Assembly (NCBI GenBank): GCA_045538555.1
Contig: JAZSRP010000049.1
Span: 1-64,000 of the forward strand
Length of the DNA stretch: 64,000 nt
DNA from: Coliplasma sp045538555
Lineage (GTDB): Bacteria; Bacillota; Clostridia; Oscillospirales; CAG-382
Reading direction: 5' to 3'
This document shows positions 32,575 to 41,090 of this stretch, piece after piece. Within the stretch, counting starts at the first letter, position 1. Every line of letters begins with the position of its first letter. Made by a program: the position numbers and the translations under genes. Under the pieces are notes generated by a model. That model saw only the letters and a program-made list of their open reading frames with translations, searched no databases and was not told where the DNA came from.

Positions 32575-33200
32575 TGGAGAGCTACCTTACCGTCCGACAC
32601 CAATCAGAGTTTACTTTGATTGAGAAAAAAAGCGAGTTTATCGGCGTATGCGCTCCCGTTTCAACCGAGGAGGAGGCAGTTGCCTTTGTCAACTCCGTCA
32701 AAAAAAAGCATTCTGCAGCCCGACACAACGTGTATGCGTATATCCTCCGTCAGGGCAATACTGCCAGGTTTTCCGATGACGGTGAGCCCCATGGAACTGC
32801 GGGAATGCCCGTTCTTGACTCAATGAGGAAGAGCGGGATCACCGATGCAGCAGTTGTTGTCACTCGGTATTTTGGGGGGATATTGCTGGGAACCGGCGGT
32901 CTTGTACGCGCATATACTGCGGCGGCAACAGGCGCGGTCAGAGAGGCAGAGGTGGCAAGGATGGAGGTTTTTTCCTTGCTGTCCCTTCGTGTAAATTATT
33001 CTGATTACCAAAAGCTCCAGCCCATCATGTCTGCTTTTTCCGCAAGGATTGCGGACAGTGAATTTGGCGACGACGTGCAGGTGACGGTTCGTCTCTTGTC
33101 CGAGAGAGCAAATGGGTTTTCCGATGAGGTTTTTTCTGCTACAAAAGGAAAGACAAAACCGATCTTTCTGCGTGAAATGTGCGATTTTTCTGACAAATAG
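32574..33200 (+). CDS. YigZ/IMPACT family protein
   Basis: 208 residues. The IMPACT domain signature is visible: KKKHSAARHNVYAYIL, ARFSDDGEPHGTAGMPVL, VVVTRYFGGILLGTGGLVRAY. A DUF1949-like ferredoxin-fold domain forms the C-terminal 70 residues. YigZ-type proteins are linked to translation or redox functions but the activity is not established. Translationally coupled to lysC (TGATG). Confidence 0.92.
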   Translation: MESYLTVRHQSEFTLIEKKSEFIGVCAPVSTEEEAVAFVNSVKKKHSAARHNVYAYILRQGNTARFSDDGEPHGTAGMPVLDSMRKSGITDAAVVVTRYFGGILLGTGGLVRAYTAAATGAVREAEVARMEVFSLLSLRVNYSDYQKLQPIMSAFSARIADSEFGDDVQVTVRLLSERANGFSDEVFSATKGKTKPIFLREMCDFSDK

Positions 33201-33236
33201 TGCTTTTTTTACAAAAAAATAATAGCAATCTCACAC

Positions 33237-33268
33237 ACACCGCCGATTCAACAATGGGCGGTGTTTTG
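33237..33268 (+). terminator. Terminator after the lysC-yigZ unit
   Basis: ACACCGCC / GGCGGTGT, 12-nt loop, TTTTG. A TATAAT at 33270-33275 immediately after it may be the -10 for the next gene, but its -35 is poor. Confidence 0.8.
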
Positions 33269-33333
33269 TTATAATATTTTTGTCAAACAAACAATCAGGC
33301 ACTGCGGAGGTGAACAAAAAAGGAGAATACGCA

Positions 33334-34101
33334 ATGAAAACAAAAATTGTAGTGGATGCGGGCCACTATGGGACAAAAAACGTTTCCCCGGTGGTACCCG
33401 ACTACTGTGAGTCAAAGCAAATGTGGAAACTTCAGGAGCTGTTGGTATCAGAACTAAAAAAATACGGCTTTGATCCCATCCCCACAAGGAAAAAGCAAAC
33501 ACAGGATCTTGAGGTGACCTGCAGAGGAAAACTGGCATCCGACGCAAAGCTGTTTGTTTCTCTGCATTCAAATGCCGTGCCTGAAGGCGGAAGTGAAAAA
33601 ACCGATCATGTCAGTGTTTATGCTCCATATGACGGCAGAAACGACTCACACCGGCTGGCAGGACGGCTGGCGGCATGTGTTGCGGAGCTGATGTGCGTCA
33701 AGGGATACGTAAAGACCCGAAAAAGCGCCAAGGGTGATTGGGAGTATTACGGGGTGTTGCGAGGCGCATCTTCGGTGGGCTGTCCGTTGTATTTTATACT
33801 GGAGCATTCTTTTCACACAAACAAAAATTCCTGCTTGTGGCTGTTGGATGATAACAACCTGAAAAAGCTTGCCGTTGCTGAGGCGGCAGTGATTGCAGAT
33901 TGGTTTGGAATGAAAAAGGTTTTTGGAGACGTGAACGGAAACGGTGATCTTGATTCGGGAGATTATTTTTTGCTCAAGAGGGCGATTTTGGGAACCGTTG
34001 AACTTTCTGAAGAAGAAACCGACGCAGCCGATGTGAACGGAGACGGAAAAATCAACATCACCGATTATACCATGATCAAAAGAGCTTTTTTGAAAAAGTG
34101 A
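33334..34101 (+). CDS. N-acetylmuramoyl-L-alanine amidase (Amidase_3) with C-terminal dockerin
   Basis: 255 residues. Amidase_3: VDAGHYGTKN with the first zinc His, LFVSLHSNAVPEGG with the second, and FILEHSFHTN with Glu. Residues about 196-255 are a type I dockerin: two Ca2+ loops, DVNGNGDLDSGD and DVNGDGKINITD, each followed by a KRA helix. Dockerins dock secreted enzymes on cohesin scaffoldins. Yet ATG 33334 (AAAGGAG 8 nt upstream) gives an N-terminus with no signal peptide, and the 18 codons upstream add none. Export by an unusual route, a lysis-released enzyme, or a non-cellulosomal use are possible. Confidence 0.9.
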   Translation: MKTKIVVDAGHYGTKNVSPVVPDYCESKQMWKLQELLVSELKKYGFDPIPTRKKQTQDLEVTCRGKLASDAKLFVSLHSNAVPEGGSEKTDHVSVYAPYDGRNDSHRLAGRLAACVAELMCVKGYVKTRKSAKGDWEYYGVLRGASSVGCPLYFILEHSFHTNKNSCLWLLDDNNLKKLAVAEAAVIADWFGMKKVFGDVNGNGDLDSGDYFLLKRAILGTVELSEEETDAADVNGDGKINITDYTMIKRAFLKK

Positions 34102-34118
34102 CTTGCCAAAGCAACAAA

Positions 34119-34143
34119 AAACGAGGAGGAATCTCCTCGTTTT
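34119..34143. terminator. Bidirectional terminator between convergent genes
   Basis: AAACGAGGAG / CTCCTCGTTT, GAAT loop. Confidence 0.88.
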
Positions 34144-34155
34144 GTTATTTGAGTG

Positions 34156-36615
34156 TTATTTTTTTCTGCGTTTGATTCCGATGACCATGGCGCCAATTCC
34201 TGCTGCCAAGGCAAGTCCCACAAAGCAATATCCCAGTATTTCACCTGCTTTTCCTTCGTTTTCGTTGTATGAAAAGTCATCGGAGGATGATGGTGTGCCG
34301 GTGGCTGTGTCCTGTGAGCTCTCATCTATGGTTACGGAAACGTCGGATCCCTCCGATACATCGGGGGCAGAGATATCGGGGGGCGGCAGGGGAGTGTCGG
34401 CGGGCTCTTTTTGAAGAGAAGCCAGCTTTCGGATCAATCTAAATTCTTCCAAAACCGCATCCTTTGCCTCGCTTGTGGCAAAAGCTGCCGCCATGCTCAG
34501 GTATGCGTTGTCGGCGTTTTCAACGGTAAAATCTTCTGTTTCCAGCAATGCAAGGTATTCGTTGATGATCCTGTATCCGTCTGCAGCCACCTCTTCGGTA
34601 CATCCCAGATTGGGCAAAACGTTGTTGGTGATCCTGTTTTTGGAAAACTCCAGCAGCGATTTTGCTACGTCCTTGGGGGTAGAAAACGGGGAAATTGCGT
34701 GTTTTTCAAGTATTCCTACCGAAAGGTCAGAAACATAGTTTTGAGCATACAAGCTTTCGAGATCGCTGAACAAAAAGCCAATTGCACCGCATGTGCGTGT
34801 CTCTTTGATGAGAGCGGCAATATCTGCCGTCGTCAGATTTGCCTTGCTGTTGATGGCAACAAAATACATTGAGTCGGATGCAAACCCGCCGTATACCTCG
34901 CTCTTTTTTGAGATCACGTTGTCAAGATAAGCCAGCGGGGGGACAGCGTCGTTTTCAAGTCCGTCATAGTCAAACAGCGCAAGGGTGATGCCGTCGACCC
35001 AGTTGTTCTCCAGCCAGGTTCGGCTGTCCTGCATGTAATAATAATCCACAATGTCCGGTGATACGTAAGCGTTGATGTAAACGTCGCTCTGCTTTGCCCT
35101 GACGGTCTCGCTGATACGTCTGACAGTATCGCTGACGAGCCCTCTCTTAAAAGCGATCCAATCGTTCCACAATGGACTGAGAAAAAGCTCTGTTCCGATT
35201 TTTTTCACTGCAGAAAGATCGTGCCCGTATGTGGAGGCAAAAAGTTGCAGTGTGTTGTCGTCATAGCCGTAATCACAGGTTTCGGAAAACCTGGGGTATC
35301 TGATGTAATCAAGAGACAGACTGTGGATGTCATAGTGGGAGACGAGAAAATCGATATACGAAACAAAATAATTTCTGAACTCCTCCGATGCGGGGGAAAA
35401 GAACTTTGAAGAAACGCCCTCCTCTGTGTCTGAGTTGGTTTTTGTGACCCAAGAGGGGTGGGTTGCCGATGCGTGATCGTTAAAAAATACGTCCACCGTC
35501 ACATCCAGAGTGAGTCCCAGAGTTTTGCAGTTTTTTACATAGGAAGCCAGAAGATCAAATCCCTTGAATTTTTCGTCCTGAGAAAACTCCATTCCGTCCG
35601 GGAGGGGGAGGAACGTTCCGTAACCGTTGGTGAGCCGCAGCGAAACGGAGTTGAGTCCCGATTCCTTGATTTTTGACAGCGTGGCATATACCGAGGAGTC
35701 GTCTGTTTCCGCGGGAGTGTGAAGTGCACCTCGCAGCTCGGCTCCGGTTTCCACCGAGAGGTTGTTGAGCATCTCGTTGAGGGAAACAATCAAAGCAGAG
35801 GTGTCCCGGTAGCTCATTACAGAGCCGATGAGTCCTTCTGCAGAGAGAATGATATCTTCCACGCTCTGGCGGTCAAAAAATGCATATTCACCGCAAAGGG
35901 AAGCAAAGATCTCCTTGGCGTCGTTTACTGACAGCGAGAGTGAGCGGTTCAGCATAGTTTGATCATAGGTCAGGGTCGCTGTTCCGTCAGACACGGTGCA
36001 TTTTGCGCCCACCGGAGCATACATCCGCAAAAAATTCTTGTCATCAACAGTTCCCGCAGAGATGGAAAAAGCACCTTCCTCGCTGCTTTCCTTTGGAACT
36101 ACGATCCCGCTGCCGTTGACAAAAATCGTGTAGGAATATACGGGAATTCCCTCGTATTCCGTGGAGGAAACAAGGTAATTGCCGCCGTTTTGAGTGACAG
36201 AGACGGTTTTTGAAAAATATGGGTCAAACATCACCGACTGGTCGTATACAAAAAGGCGTGATGTAAACCTGTCAAAAAACACCTTTTTTCCTTTTCTGAC
36301 GTTGTCTCTGAACCACTGGACTCTGGTTCCCGTAGCGCAGATAACTCCGCCTCCCTCGGGCACCGAAATATCTGCGGCAGAACCGCCCTCAAATATATCC
36401 GTGACAGAACCGTCTGCATCTACCACGATGTTGTGGCACCAGAGGGACTGCCCGGTTGATTCGATGCCGGTATATATCACTGCCATGTTGATCCCGCAGG
36501 AAATATTTTCTCCGTCAATATAACAGTGAGTGCTGTTGTCAGCTTTTGCAAAAAGTCCAAAAACAGGCAACAGGCATATTGCTAGAACAAGAGCAAAAAG
36601 CTTTTTTGTTTTCAT
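34156..36615 (-). CDS. Large GHL10-type surface protein with membrane anchor
   Basis: 819 residues. Signal peptide (KKLFALVLAICLLPVFGLFAKA), then an N-terminal phosphodiester-glycosidase-like region (VIYTGIESTGQSLWCHNIV ... GVICATGTRVQWFRDNV). A GHL10/DUF187 barrel (about 290-640) shows SGLNSVSLRLTNGYGT, LGLTLDVTVDVFFNDH, DIHSLSLDYIRYPRF and INAYVSPDIVDYYYM. An acidic Ser/Thr linker (about 740-785) leads to a membrane helix and KRRKK. The whole is an extracellular, membrane-tethered putative glycoside hydrolase. Combining a NAGPA-like region with GHL10 suggests wall-glycan or exopolysaccharide processing, which is inference. Confidence 0.83.
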   Translation of the reverse strand: MKTKKLFALVLAICLLPVFGLFAKADNSTHCYIDGENISCGINMAVIYTGIESTGQSLWCHNIVVDADGSVTDIFEGGSAADISVPEGGGVICATGTRVQWFRDNVRKGKKVFFDRFTSRLFVYDQSVMFDPYFSKTVSVTQNGGNYLVSSTEYEGIPVYSYTIFVNGSGIVVPKESSEEGAFSISAGTVDDKNFLRMYAPVGAKCTVSDGTATLTYDQTMLNRSLSLSVNDAKEIFASLCGEYAFFDRQSVEDIILSAEGLIGSVMSYRDTSALIVSLNEMLNNLSVETGAELRGALHTPAETDDSSVYATLSKIKESGLNSVSLRLTNGYGTFLPLPDGMEFSQDEKFKGFDLLASYVKNCKTLGLTLDVTVDVFFNDHASATHPSWVTKTNSDTEEGVSSKFFSPASEEFRNYFVSYIDFLVSHYDIHSLSLDYIRYPRFSETCDYGYDDNTLQLFASTYGHDLSAVKKIGTELFLSPLWNDWIAFKRGLVSDTVRRISETVRAKQSDVYINAYVSPDIVDYYYMQDSRTWLENNWVDGITLALFDYDGLENDAVPPLAYLDNVISKKSEVYGGFASDSMYFVAINSKANLTTADIAALIKETRTCGAIGFLFSDLESLYAQNYVSDLSVGILEKHAISPFSTPKDVAKSLLEFSKNRITNNVLPNLGCTEEVAADGYRIINEYLALLETEDFTVENADNAYLSMAAAFATSEAKDAVLEEFRLIRKLASLQKEPADTPLPPPDISAPDVSEGSDVSVTIDESSQDTATGTPSSSDDFSYNENEGKAGEILGYCFVGLALAAGIGAMVIGIKRRKK

Positions 36616-36631
36616 GGTTTGTCCTTTCAGA

Positions 36632-37468
36632 TCAAAATTCCACAGTCATGCCGTCATAAGCGGTGAGAAACATCATTGACGCCGCCTCCGGCTCCAGCTC
36701 GTCGTGGATGAGCATTCCGTTGTGTGAAAAATGATTGATAACACAAACGGTGTCGGGCGTAGAAACTCCGATTTTTTCAAACCGATCTCTCAGCAACAGA
36801 CAAGAATCCATTCCCAGATGCCCTCCGCCGCTGGGTAGAGCCACATAGGTGCAATCAAAGCTGATGAGATCGCATACAACCTTGTTTTTTTCAAGGAAGT
36901 CAAAAAAATCCTCGCTTGGAATACCCGTATCATGGAGGTACAAAAGCGTTTTTCCGTCGTGCCTGATGAGATACACCAAAGCATCCTCGCCCTCGGCGTG
37001 GTTGGCGGGCAGAGCGGTGACAGTGTAGTCACCTGCGGTCACAGTGTCAAACGGCTTGAGCGTCACAGTGCTGACACCCAGATCCTTGCTCTCATCCTCT
37101 CTGCGTGAGATATAATAATCAAACCTTTTCATCACCGCTTCGTTTCCGTACAGCGTCATGGCGGGCTCGGAGAGATTGTGGGCATAAACATGATCGTTTC
37201 TGAAAAACAGGTCTGTAGGCATAAAATGATCGATGTGAGAATGGGTGACAAAGCAGAATTTCACCGCCGAAAGATCCAGTCCGTTTTTGAGAGCGTGTGA
37301 ATAGGTGTCGGCAGGGAAGTCCAGCAAAAGCTCATTGTTGATGATGGCCTGCGACCGTGTGCGAATGTTTTTTCCGCCTCTGTCTTTTGCTTTTTTGCAA
37401 TACTCACAGTTGCAAAAAACCGCGGGCCACCCTTCTGCGGCTGCAGTGCCGAGATATGTAAGCTTCAT
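36632..37468 (-). CDS. MBL-fold hydrolase, PhnP-like
   Basis: 278 residues. VTHSHIDHFMPTDL is the zinc motif, LPANHAEGEDALVYLI and YLHDTG the later ligands, HFSHNG the last His. A CNCEYCKKAKDRGG segment near residue 20 is the extra zinc-binding insertion of PhnP-type phosphodiesterases. PhnP acts on cyclic phosphodiesters; here the substrate is unknown. ATG 37468 (GAGG 12 nt upstream) gives the expected start; ATG 37480 directly abuts the ribosome site. 16 nt downstream of the GHL10 gene's start side on the same strand, so not necessarily cotranscribed with it. Confidence 0.85.
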   Translation of the reverse strand: MKLTYLGTAAAEGWPAVFCNCEYCKKAKDRGGKNIRTRSQAIINNELLLDFPADTYSHALKNGLDLSAVKFCFVTHSHIDHFMPTDLFFRNDHVYAHNLSEPAMTLYGNEAVMKRFDYYISRREDESKDLGVSTVTLKPFDTVTAGDYTVTALPANHAEGEDALVYLIRHDGKTLLYLHDTGIPSEDFFDFLEKNKVVCDLISFDCTYVALPSGGGHLGMDSCLLLRDRFEKIGVSTPDTVCVINHFSHNGMLIHDELEPEAASMMFLTAYDGMTVEF

Positions 37469-37627
37469 AAATAAAATCATCCTCAAAACAAAAATTTACA
37501 ACCTAATTATATATGCAAACCTTGCGAAAAGCAACAGAGCAAAAAAGTTTTTTGCAAAATTTCGGGTCAAAAAAATAAAAATATGCGAAAGTTGAAAGAA
37601 AAAATATAAAAATAATCAAAAAAAGTG

Positions 37628-37656
37628 TTGCATTTTTGATTTTGACATGCTATACT
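37628..37656 (+). promoter_or_regulatory. Promoter of rpmE
   Basis: TTGCAT (37628-37633), 17 nt, TATACT (37651-37656). The 50-nt leader contains hairpin GGAGC-TGCG-GCTCC (37673-37685), which may be a ribosomal-protein leader element. Confidence 0.7.
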
Positions 37657-37714
37657 ACCATTTGCGAAATATCGGAGCTGCGGCTCCTTCACTATAGGAA
37701 AGAGAGGAATCACC

Positions 37715-37915
37715 ATGAAGCAGAATATTCATCCCGATTACAAGACCACAACAATCAAGTGTGCTTGTGGCGCGGAGTATGTTACCAAGTCTGTCAAGGA
37801 CAACGTCAAGGTCGATATATGCTCAAAATGCCACCCCTTCTTCACCGGCAAGCAGAAGTTTGTGGATGCAGGCGGTCGCGTGGACAAATTTAAGAAGAAA
37901 TTCAACCTCGACTGA
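37715..37915 (+). CDS. rpmE: 50S ribosomal protein L31 (zinc-binding type)
   Basis: 66 residues: MKQNIHPDYKTTTIKCACGA, then SKCHPFFTGKQKFVDAGGRV and a basic tail. Cys16, Cys18, Cys36 and the following His/Cys make it the zinc-containing form. GAGAGGAATCACC before ATG. A weak terminator separates it from hflX. Confidence 0.96.
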   Translation: MKQNIHPDYKTTTIKCACGAEYVTKSVKDNVKVDICSKCHPFFTGKQKFVDAGGRVDKFKKKFNLD

Positions 37916-37935
37916 TAGGGACATATTGCAATGCG

Positions 37936-37966
37936 AAGCGGTACACACAGTACCGCTTTTCTTTTT
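37936..37966 (+). terminator. Terminator after rpmE
   Basis: AAGCGGTA / TACCGCTT, 7-nt loop, then TTCTTTTT. Its U-tract is interrupted, so some read-through into hflX is expected. Confidence 0.7.
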
Positions 37967-37988
37967 CTGAAAAAAGAGGTGAACCGTT

Positions 37989-39260
37989 ATGACCGAAAAA
38001 ATACTGGATACAAAAGATGAATCTCCCGTTCGTGCATTGCTGGTTGCCGTCTCCACCGACGGTGATGAGGACGCCATGTCATGCTCTCTTGATGAGCTGG
38101 CACGGCTGTTGGAAACGGCGGGCGGCACTGAGGCTGCAAGAGTGGTTCAAAACAGAGAATCACCCGACAAGGCAACCTATGTGGGCAGCGGAAAGGTAAA
38201 AGAAATTGCCGAGTTTGTAAAAAACGACCCCTCGGTAACCCTGATCGTGTTTGACAACGAGCTGACGCCATCGCAGATCGCAAACCTTGAGGATCAGATA
38301 CCCGATACAAGGATCATTGACCGCACAATGCTTATCCTTGACATTTTTGCACTCCATGCGGTGACCGGAGAGGGAAAGCTTCAGGTAGAGATCGCCTGCC
38401 TGCGCTATACAGCACCCCGACTGGTGGGCAGAGGAAAAGATATGTCCCGACTGGGCGGCGGCATCGGCACAAGAGGTCCCGGTGAGTCAAAGCTGGAGAG
38501 CGACAGACGTCATATAAAACGCCGTATTGCGGCTCTTGAGGATGAGTTGCGCGAGGTGGAAAAAAACCGTATGGTGAAGCGTTCCTCGCGGGAAAAAAGC
38601 GGCATAAAAACAGCCGCAATCATCGGATATACAAATGCCGGAAAATCAACTCTCCTCAACCGTCTCACAAATGCGGGCATACTTGCAGAGGACAAGCTTT
38701 TTGCAACCCTTGACCCCACCACAAGACGTCTCACTCTGCCCAACGGGGATGAGATGCTTTTGACAGATACGGTTGGCTTTATCGATCGCTTGCCCACTCA
38801 TTTGATCAAAGCGTTCCGCTCCACTCTTGAGGAGCTCAAATACGCTGATTTTATCATCAATCTTACGGATTCCTCGGAGGAGGTCTCGGAGCGTGAGCGC
38901 AAACGTGCCGTCACACAGGCGCTGGTGACTGATCTGGGAGCGGGTGACAAGCCCATGCTTGAGGTTTTTAACAAGATTGACGTTGCTTCCCGTGACGTTC
39001 CTTTCCCAAAAGGATGTGTGGAAATATCTGCATCTACGGGGGAGGGCATCGACGATCTTCTCAAAAAGCTCATGGAGCTGGTGTCGGACGGAACTCGGAC
39101 TCTAAAACTGTTTTTTGCCCATTCCGATGCATCAAAATGTGCGGATGCTTACCGCCTTGCCAGAGTCGTTGAGAGTGAGTACCTTGACAACGGCACTCTT
39201 TTGACGGCGGTTTGCGACAAAAGAGCACAGGGCTATTTTGAAAAGTATATAATCGAGTAA
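37989..39260 (+). CDS. hflX: Ribosome-associated GTPase HflX
   Basis: 423 residues. The HflX N-domain (VFDNELTPSQIANLEDQI, TMLILDIFALHAVTGEGKLQ, MSRLGGGIGTRGPGESKLES) and the G motifs GYTNAGKST (G1), DTVGFI (G3), NKID (G4) are all visible. It splits stalled or stress-damaged 70S ribosomes. AAAAGAGGTGAACCGTT before ATG. Placed after rpmE, a natural translation-related neighbourhood. Confidence 0.95.
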   Translation: MTEKILDTKDESPVRALLVAVSTDGDEDAMSCSLDELARLLETAGGTEAARVVQNRESPDKATYVGSGKVKEIAEFVKNDPSVTLIVFDNELTPSQIANLEDQIPDTRIIDRTMLILDIFALHAVTGEGKLQVEIACLRYTAPRLVGRGKDMSRLGGGIGTRGPGESKLESDRRHIKRRIAALEDELREVEKNRMVKRSSREKSGIKTAAIIGYTNAGKSTLLNRLTNAGILAEDKLFATLDPTTRRLTLPNGDEMLLTDTVGFIDRLPTHLIKAFRSTLEELKYADFIINLTDSSEEVSERERKRAVTQALVTDLGAGDKPMLEVFNKIDVASRDVPFPKGCVEISASTGEGIDDLLKKLMELVSDGTRTLKLFFAHSDASKCADAYRLARVVESEYLDNGTLLTAVCDKRAQGYFEKYIIE

Positions 39261-39272
39261 AATGTTATCTCT

Positions 39273-39313
39273 AAAAAATTCCTTTTTTGAATGGCAAAAA
39301 AAGGAATTTTTTT
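39273..39313 (+). terminator. Terminator of hflX
   Basis: AAATTCCTTTTTT / AAAAAAAGGAATTT stem, 7-nt loop, T-tract. Confidence 0.85.
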
Positions 39314-39388
39314 ATTGTGCGGTGAATATTTTTTGCCCTATTCGGGCAAACTGACAATACCAAGAAAAAAGGGAGGAAAAACAAAAAA

Positions 39389-39562
39389 ATGACACCCAAG
39401 GAACTGCTCTATATCGAGGACGCTCTCAGTCACACACAACAGCTAAAAACGGTTTGCGGCGATTATTCGTCACAGCTCGGAGACGCCGATCTGAAAAACT
39501 TTGTGCAGGATATTGCCCAAAAGCAGGGCGATTGCTACTCAAAATTCTTCAATCTGCTGTAA
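39389..39562 (+). CDS. Small spore coat-like protein
   Basis: 57 residues (TPKELLYIEDALSHTQQLKT ... DLKNFVQDIAQKQGDCYSKF-FNLL). All-helical with the 'YIEDAL..TQ..K' start typical of small clostridial spore-coat/CotF-associated proteins that precede a CotF gene. GGGAGG 10 nt before ATG 39389. The hairpin TTTGCCC-TATT-CGGGCAAA (39331-39350) lies upstream. No sigma-A promoter was seen, in keeping with, but not proof of, a sporulation sigma factor. Confidence 0.72.
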   Translation: MTPKELLYIEDALSHTQQLKTVCGDYSSQLGDADLKNFVQDIAQKQGDCYSKFFNLL

Positions 39563-39577
39563 AAAAGGAGACAAAAC

Positions 39578-39826
39578 ATGGATGACAGAACAATGATGGA
39601 AAATCTTCTCAACAACGTCAAAGGGCAGTGCAATCTGCTGCTCAACGGAGCAATGGAATCAGGTACTGCCAACGTGCACAGCACATTCAAAAGCGCTTTG
39701 ACAGACAGTGTTTGTATCCAAAACGAGATCTACTCAAAAATGGCTCAAAAGGGATGGTATTCGCCTCAGCCTGCCCAGAATCAGCAAATAACACAGACAA
39801 AACAAAAATTTTCTCAACAGTCATAG
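39578..39826 (+). CDS. Spore coat protein, CotF family
   Basis: 82 residues. DRTMMENLLNNVKGQCNLLL, GTANVHSTFKSALTDSVCIQ and IYSKMAQKGWYSPQPA match the short clostridial CotF (Coat_F) proteins, including the diagnostic 'MxxKGWY' near the end. AAAGGAGAC 8 nt upstream; 15 nt after the small coat-like gene, thus one operon. Presence implies a spore-forming lineage. Confidence 0.85.
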   Translation: MDDRTMMENLLNNVKGQCNLLLNGAMESGTANVHSTFKSALTDSVCIQNEIYSKMAQKGWYSPQPAQNQQITQTKQKFSQQS

Positions 39827-39833
39827 GTTTGAA

Positions 39834-39871
39834 AAAACGCCTCTTGCAGAAAGAGGCGTTTTGTTTTTTTT
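39834..39871 (+). terminator. Terminator of the spore coat pair
   Basis: AAAACGCCTCTT / AAGAGGCGTTTT, 5-nt loop, long T-run. Confidence 0.92.
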
Positions 39872-39904
39872 GTGGTTAAAATGTTAAAAAATATAAGATG
39901 ATTG

Positions 39905-39933
39905 TTGACAAAACGAGCGTTGGGGTGTATTAT
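39905..39933 (+). promoter_or_regulatory. Promoter of the zinc-ribbon membrane protein gene
   Basis: TTGACA (39905-39910), 17 nt, TATTAT (39928-39933). Confidence 0.78.
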
Positions 39934-39970
39934 ATAGTAACACATTAACAAAAGCTATTGGAGGTACACT

Positions 39971-40576
39971 ATGTTTTGCGGAAAATGCGGCAGACAGATT
40001 CCGGACGGAACCGTTTGCCCTTGTCAGCAGTCGCAGGAACAGCCCGCACAGCAGGCAGCTCCCGCTGCAAAATCCGAGTTCAAACTCTCACTCGGCACCC
40101 TGGTTTCTCTCGGTCTTGCCATTCTCACCTTTATCTTCCATTTTATCAACTGGTACAGTGTTGATTATTTTGGCGGATTCGGTCCCTTCAAAGGCCTGAC
40201 CATTTCTTTTATGGGTATGTCTGAGACTGCATCCCTTTGGGATATCACTGCAGTGATGGGCATTGCTGCCATCCTCGTTTGGGTCAACCTGTTTGTGTTT
40301 GTGCTTATGGTTGCAGTTCAGTTTGTTGATTTCAAAAAGCTGATCCCCGCCATTGAGCCCGTTCTTTCAAAGATTGATCTCAAAAAGATTCTTCCCCTTG
40401 CTTGGTACGGCATCATGCTTCTTGCTCTGGTGTTTGGCTTCCTGGGTATTCTCATCGATGAGGCAACGGGATTTGGCGCCGGCTGGTTCCTCACTCTCAT
40501 CTTTGCAGCCCTTGGCTTTGTCAACGCTATCAAGCCCCAGCTTCTTGACGGCATCCTTGCAAAGATCAAGAAATAA
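39971..40576 (+). CDS. Zinc-ribbon membrane protein of unknown function
   Basis: 201 residues. An N-terminal ribbon (FCGKCGRQIPDGTVCPC) is followed by a Gln/Ala-rich linker and about four membrane helices (about 42-62, 90-118, 143-163, 170-190). This zinc-ribbon-plus-TM layout is common in clostridia with unknown role. GGAGG 7 nt before ATG. Single gene between a promoter and a terminator. Confidence 0.8.
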   Translation: MFCGKCGRQIPDGTVCPCQQSQEQPAQQAAPAAKSEFKLSLGTLVSLGLAILTFIFHFINWYSVDYFGGFGPFKGLTISFMGMSETASLWDITAVMGIAAILVWVNLFVFVLMVAVQFVDFKKLIPAIEPVLSKIDLKKILPLAWYGIMLLALVFGFLGILIDEATGFGAGWFLTLIFAALGFVNAIKPQLLDGILAKIKK

Positions 40577-40595
40577 AAAAACAAAAAGCAGACAA

Positions 40596-40628
40596 AAAAC
40601 CGCGGAAAACAACTTCCGCGGTTTTTGT
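40596..40628. terminator. Bidirectional terminator
   Basis: AAAACCGCGGAA / TTCCGCGGTTTT with a 6-nt loop between convergent genes. Confidence 0.92.
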
Positions 40629-40646
40629 TTTTTTTTGAAAATACTA

Positions 40647-41015
40647 TTATTCTTCAACAACAGCGGCGTCAACAGCGTTTTTTCTCACGCTCTCGATACC
40701 GTTGAGGCAGGATGCCTTTGCGGCATATCCCTCGGAGGTGGCAATGATCTCGCCGTTGCGTGCCTTGAGACGGAAACGGAACTCGCCTGCTTTGTCCTCG
40801 TATACCTCAAACTTGGGGCATGTTGCCTTTTCAAAATTCTCAACTGTCTGATCCTCAAGGTTTGCAATGGGAGCGTTCTTGCTAACGCTTTCAATGCCGT
40901 TGCGGCAAGCGCTCTCGGTGGTGTAAACCTCGGAGGTAGCGATGGTCTCGCCGTTGCCTGCTTTGAGATCGAACTTAAATCCTGTTGCGGTGGTCTTGAT
41001 AACAAATTTGCCCAT
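40647..41015 (-). CDS. YegP-type tandem DUF1508 protein
   Basis: 122 residues. Two DUF1508 units: GKFVIKTTATGFKFDLKAGN-GETIATSE...CRNGIESVSKNA and PKFEVYEDKAGEFRFRLKAR-NGEIIATSE...CLNGIESVRKNA. This small beta-alpha domain is found across bacteria with no firm biochemical role. ATG 41015 follows AAAGGAA; the frame runs further upstream without a ribosome site. Confidence 0.9.
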   Translation of the reverse strand: MGKFVIKTTATGFKFDLKAGNGETIATSEVYTTESACRNGIESVSKNAPIANLEDQTVENFEKATCPKFEVYEDKAGEFRFRLKARNGEIIATSEGYAAKASCLNGIESVRKNAVDAAVVEE

Positions 41016-41090
41016 GATATGTTCCTTTCGTTTTTTTGATAGTGTATCGCTTTTTGTTATTCTATCATTATTTTTTTGTGTAGTCAAGCA

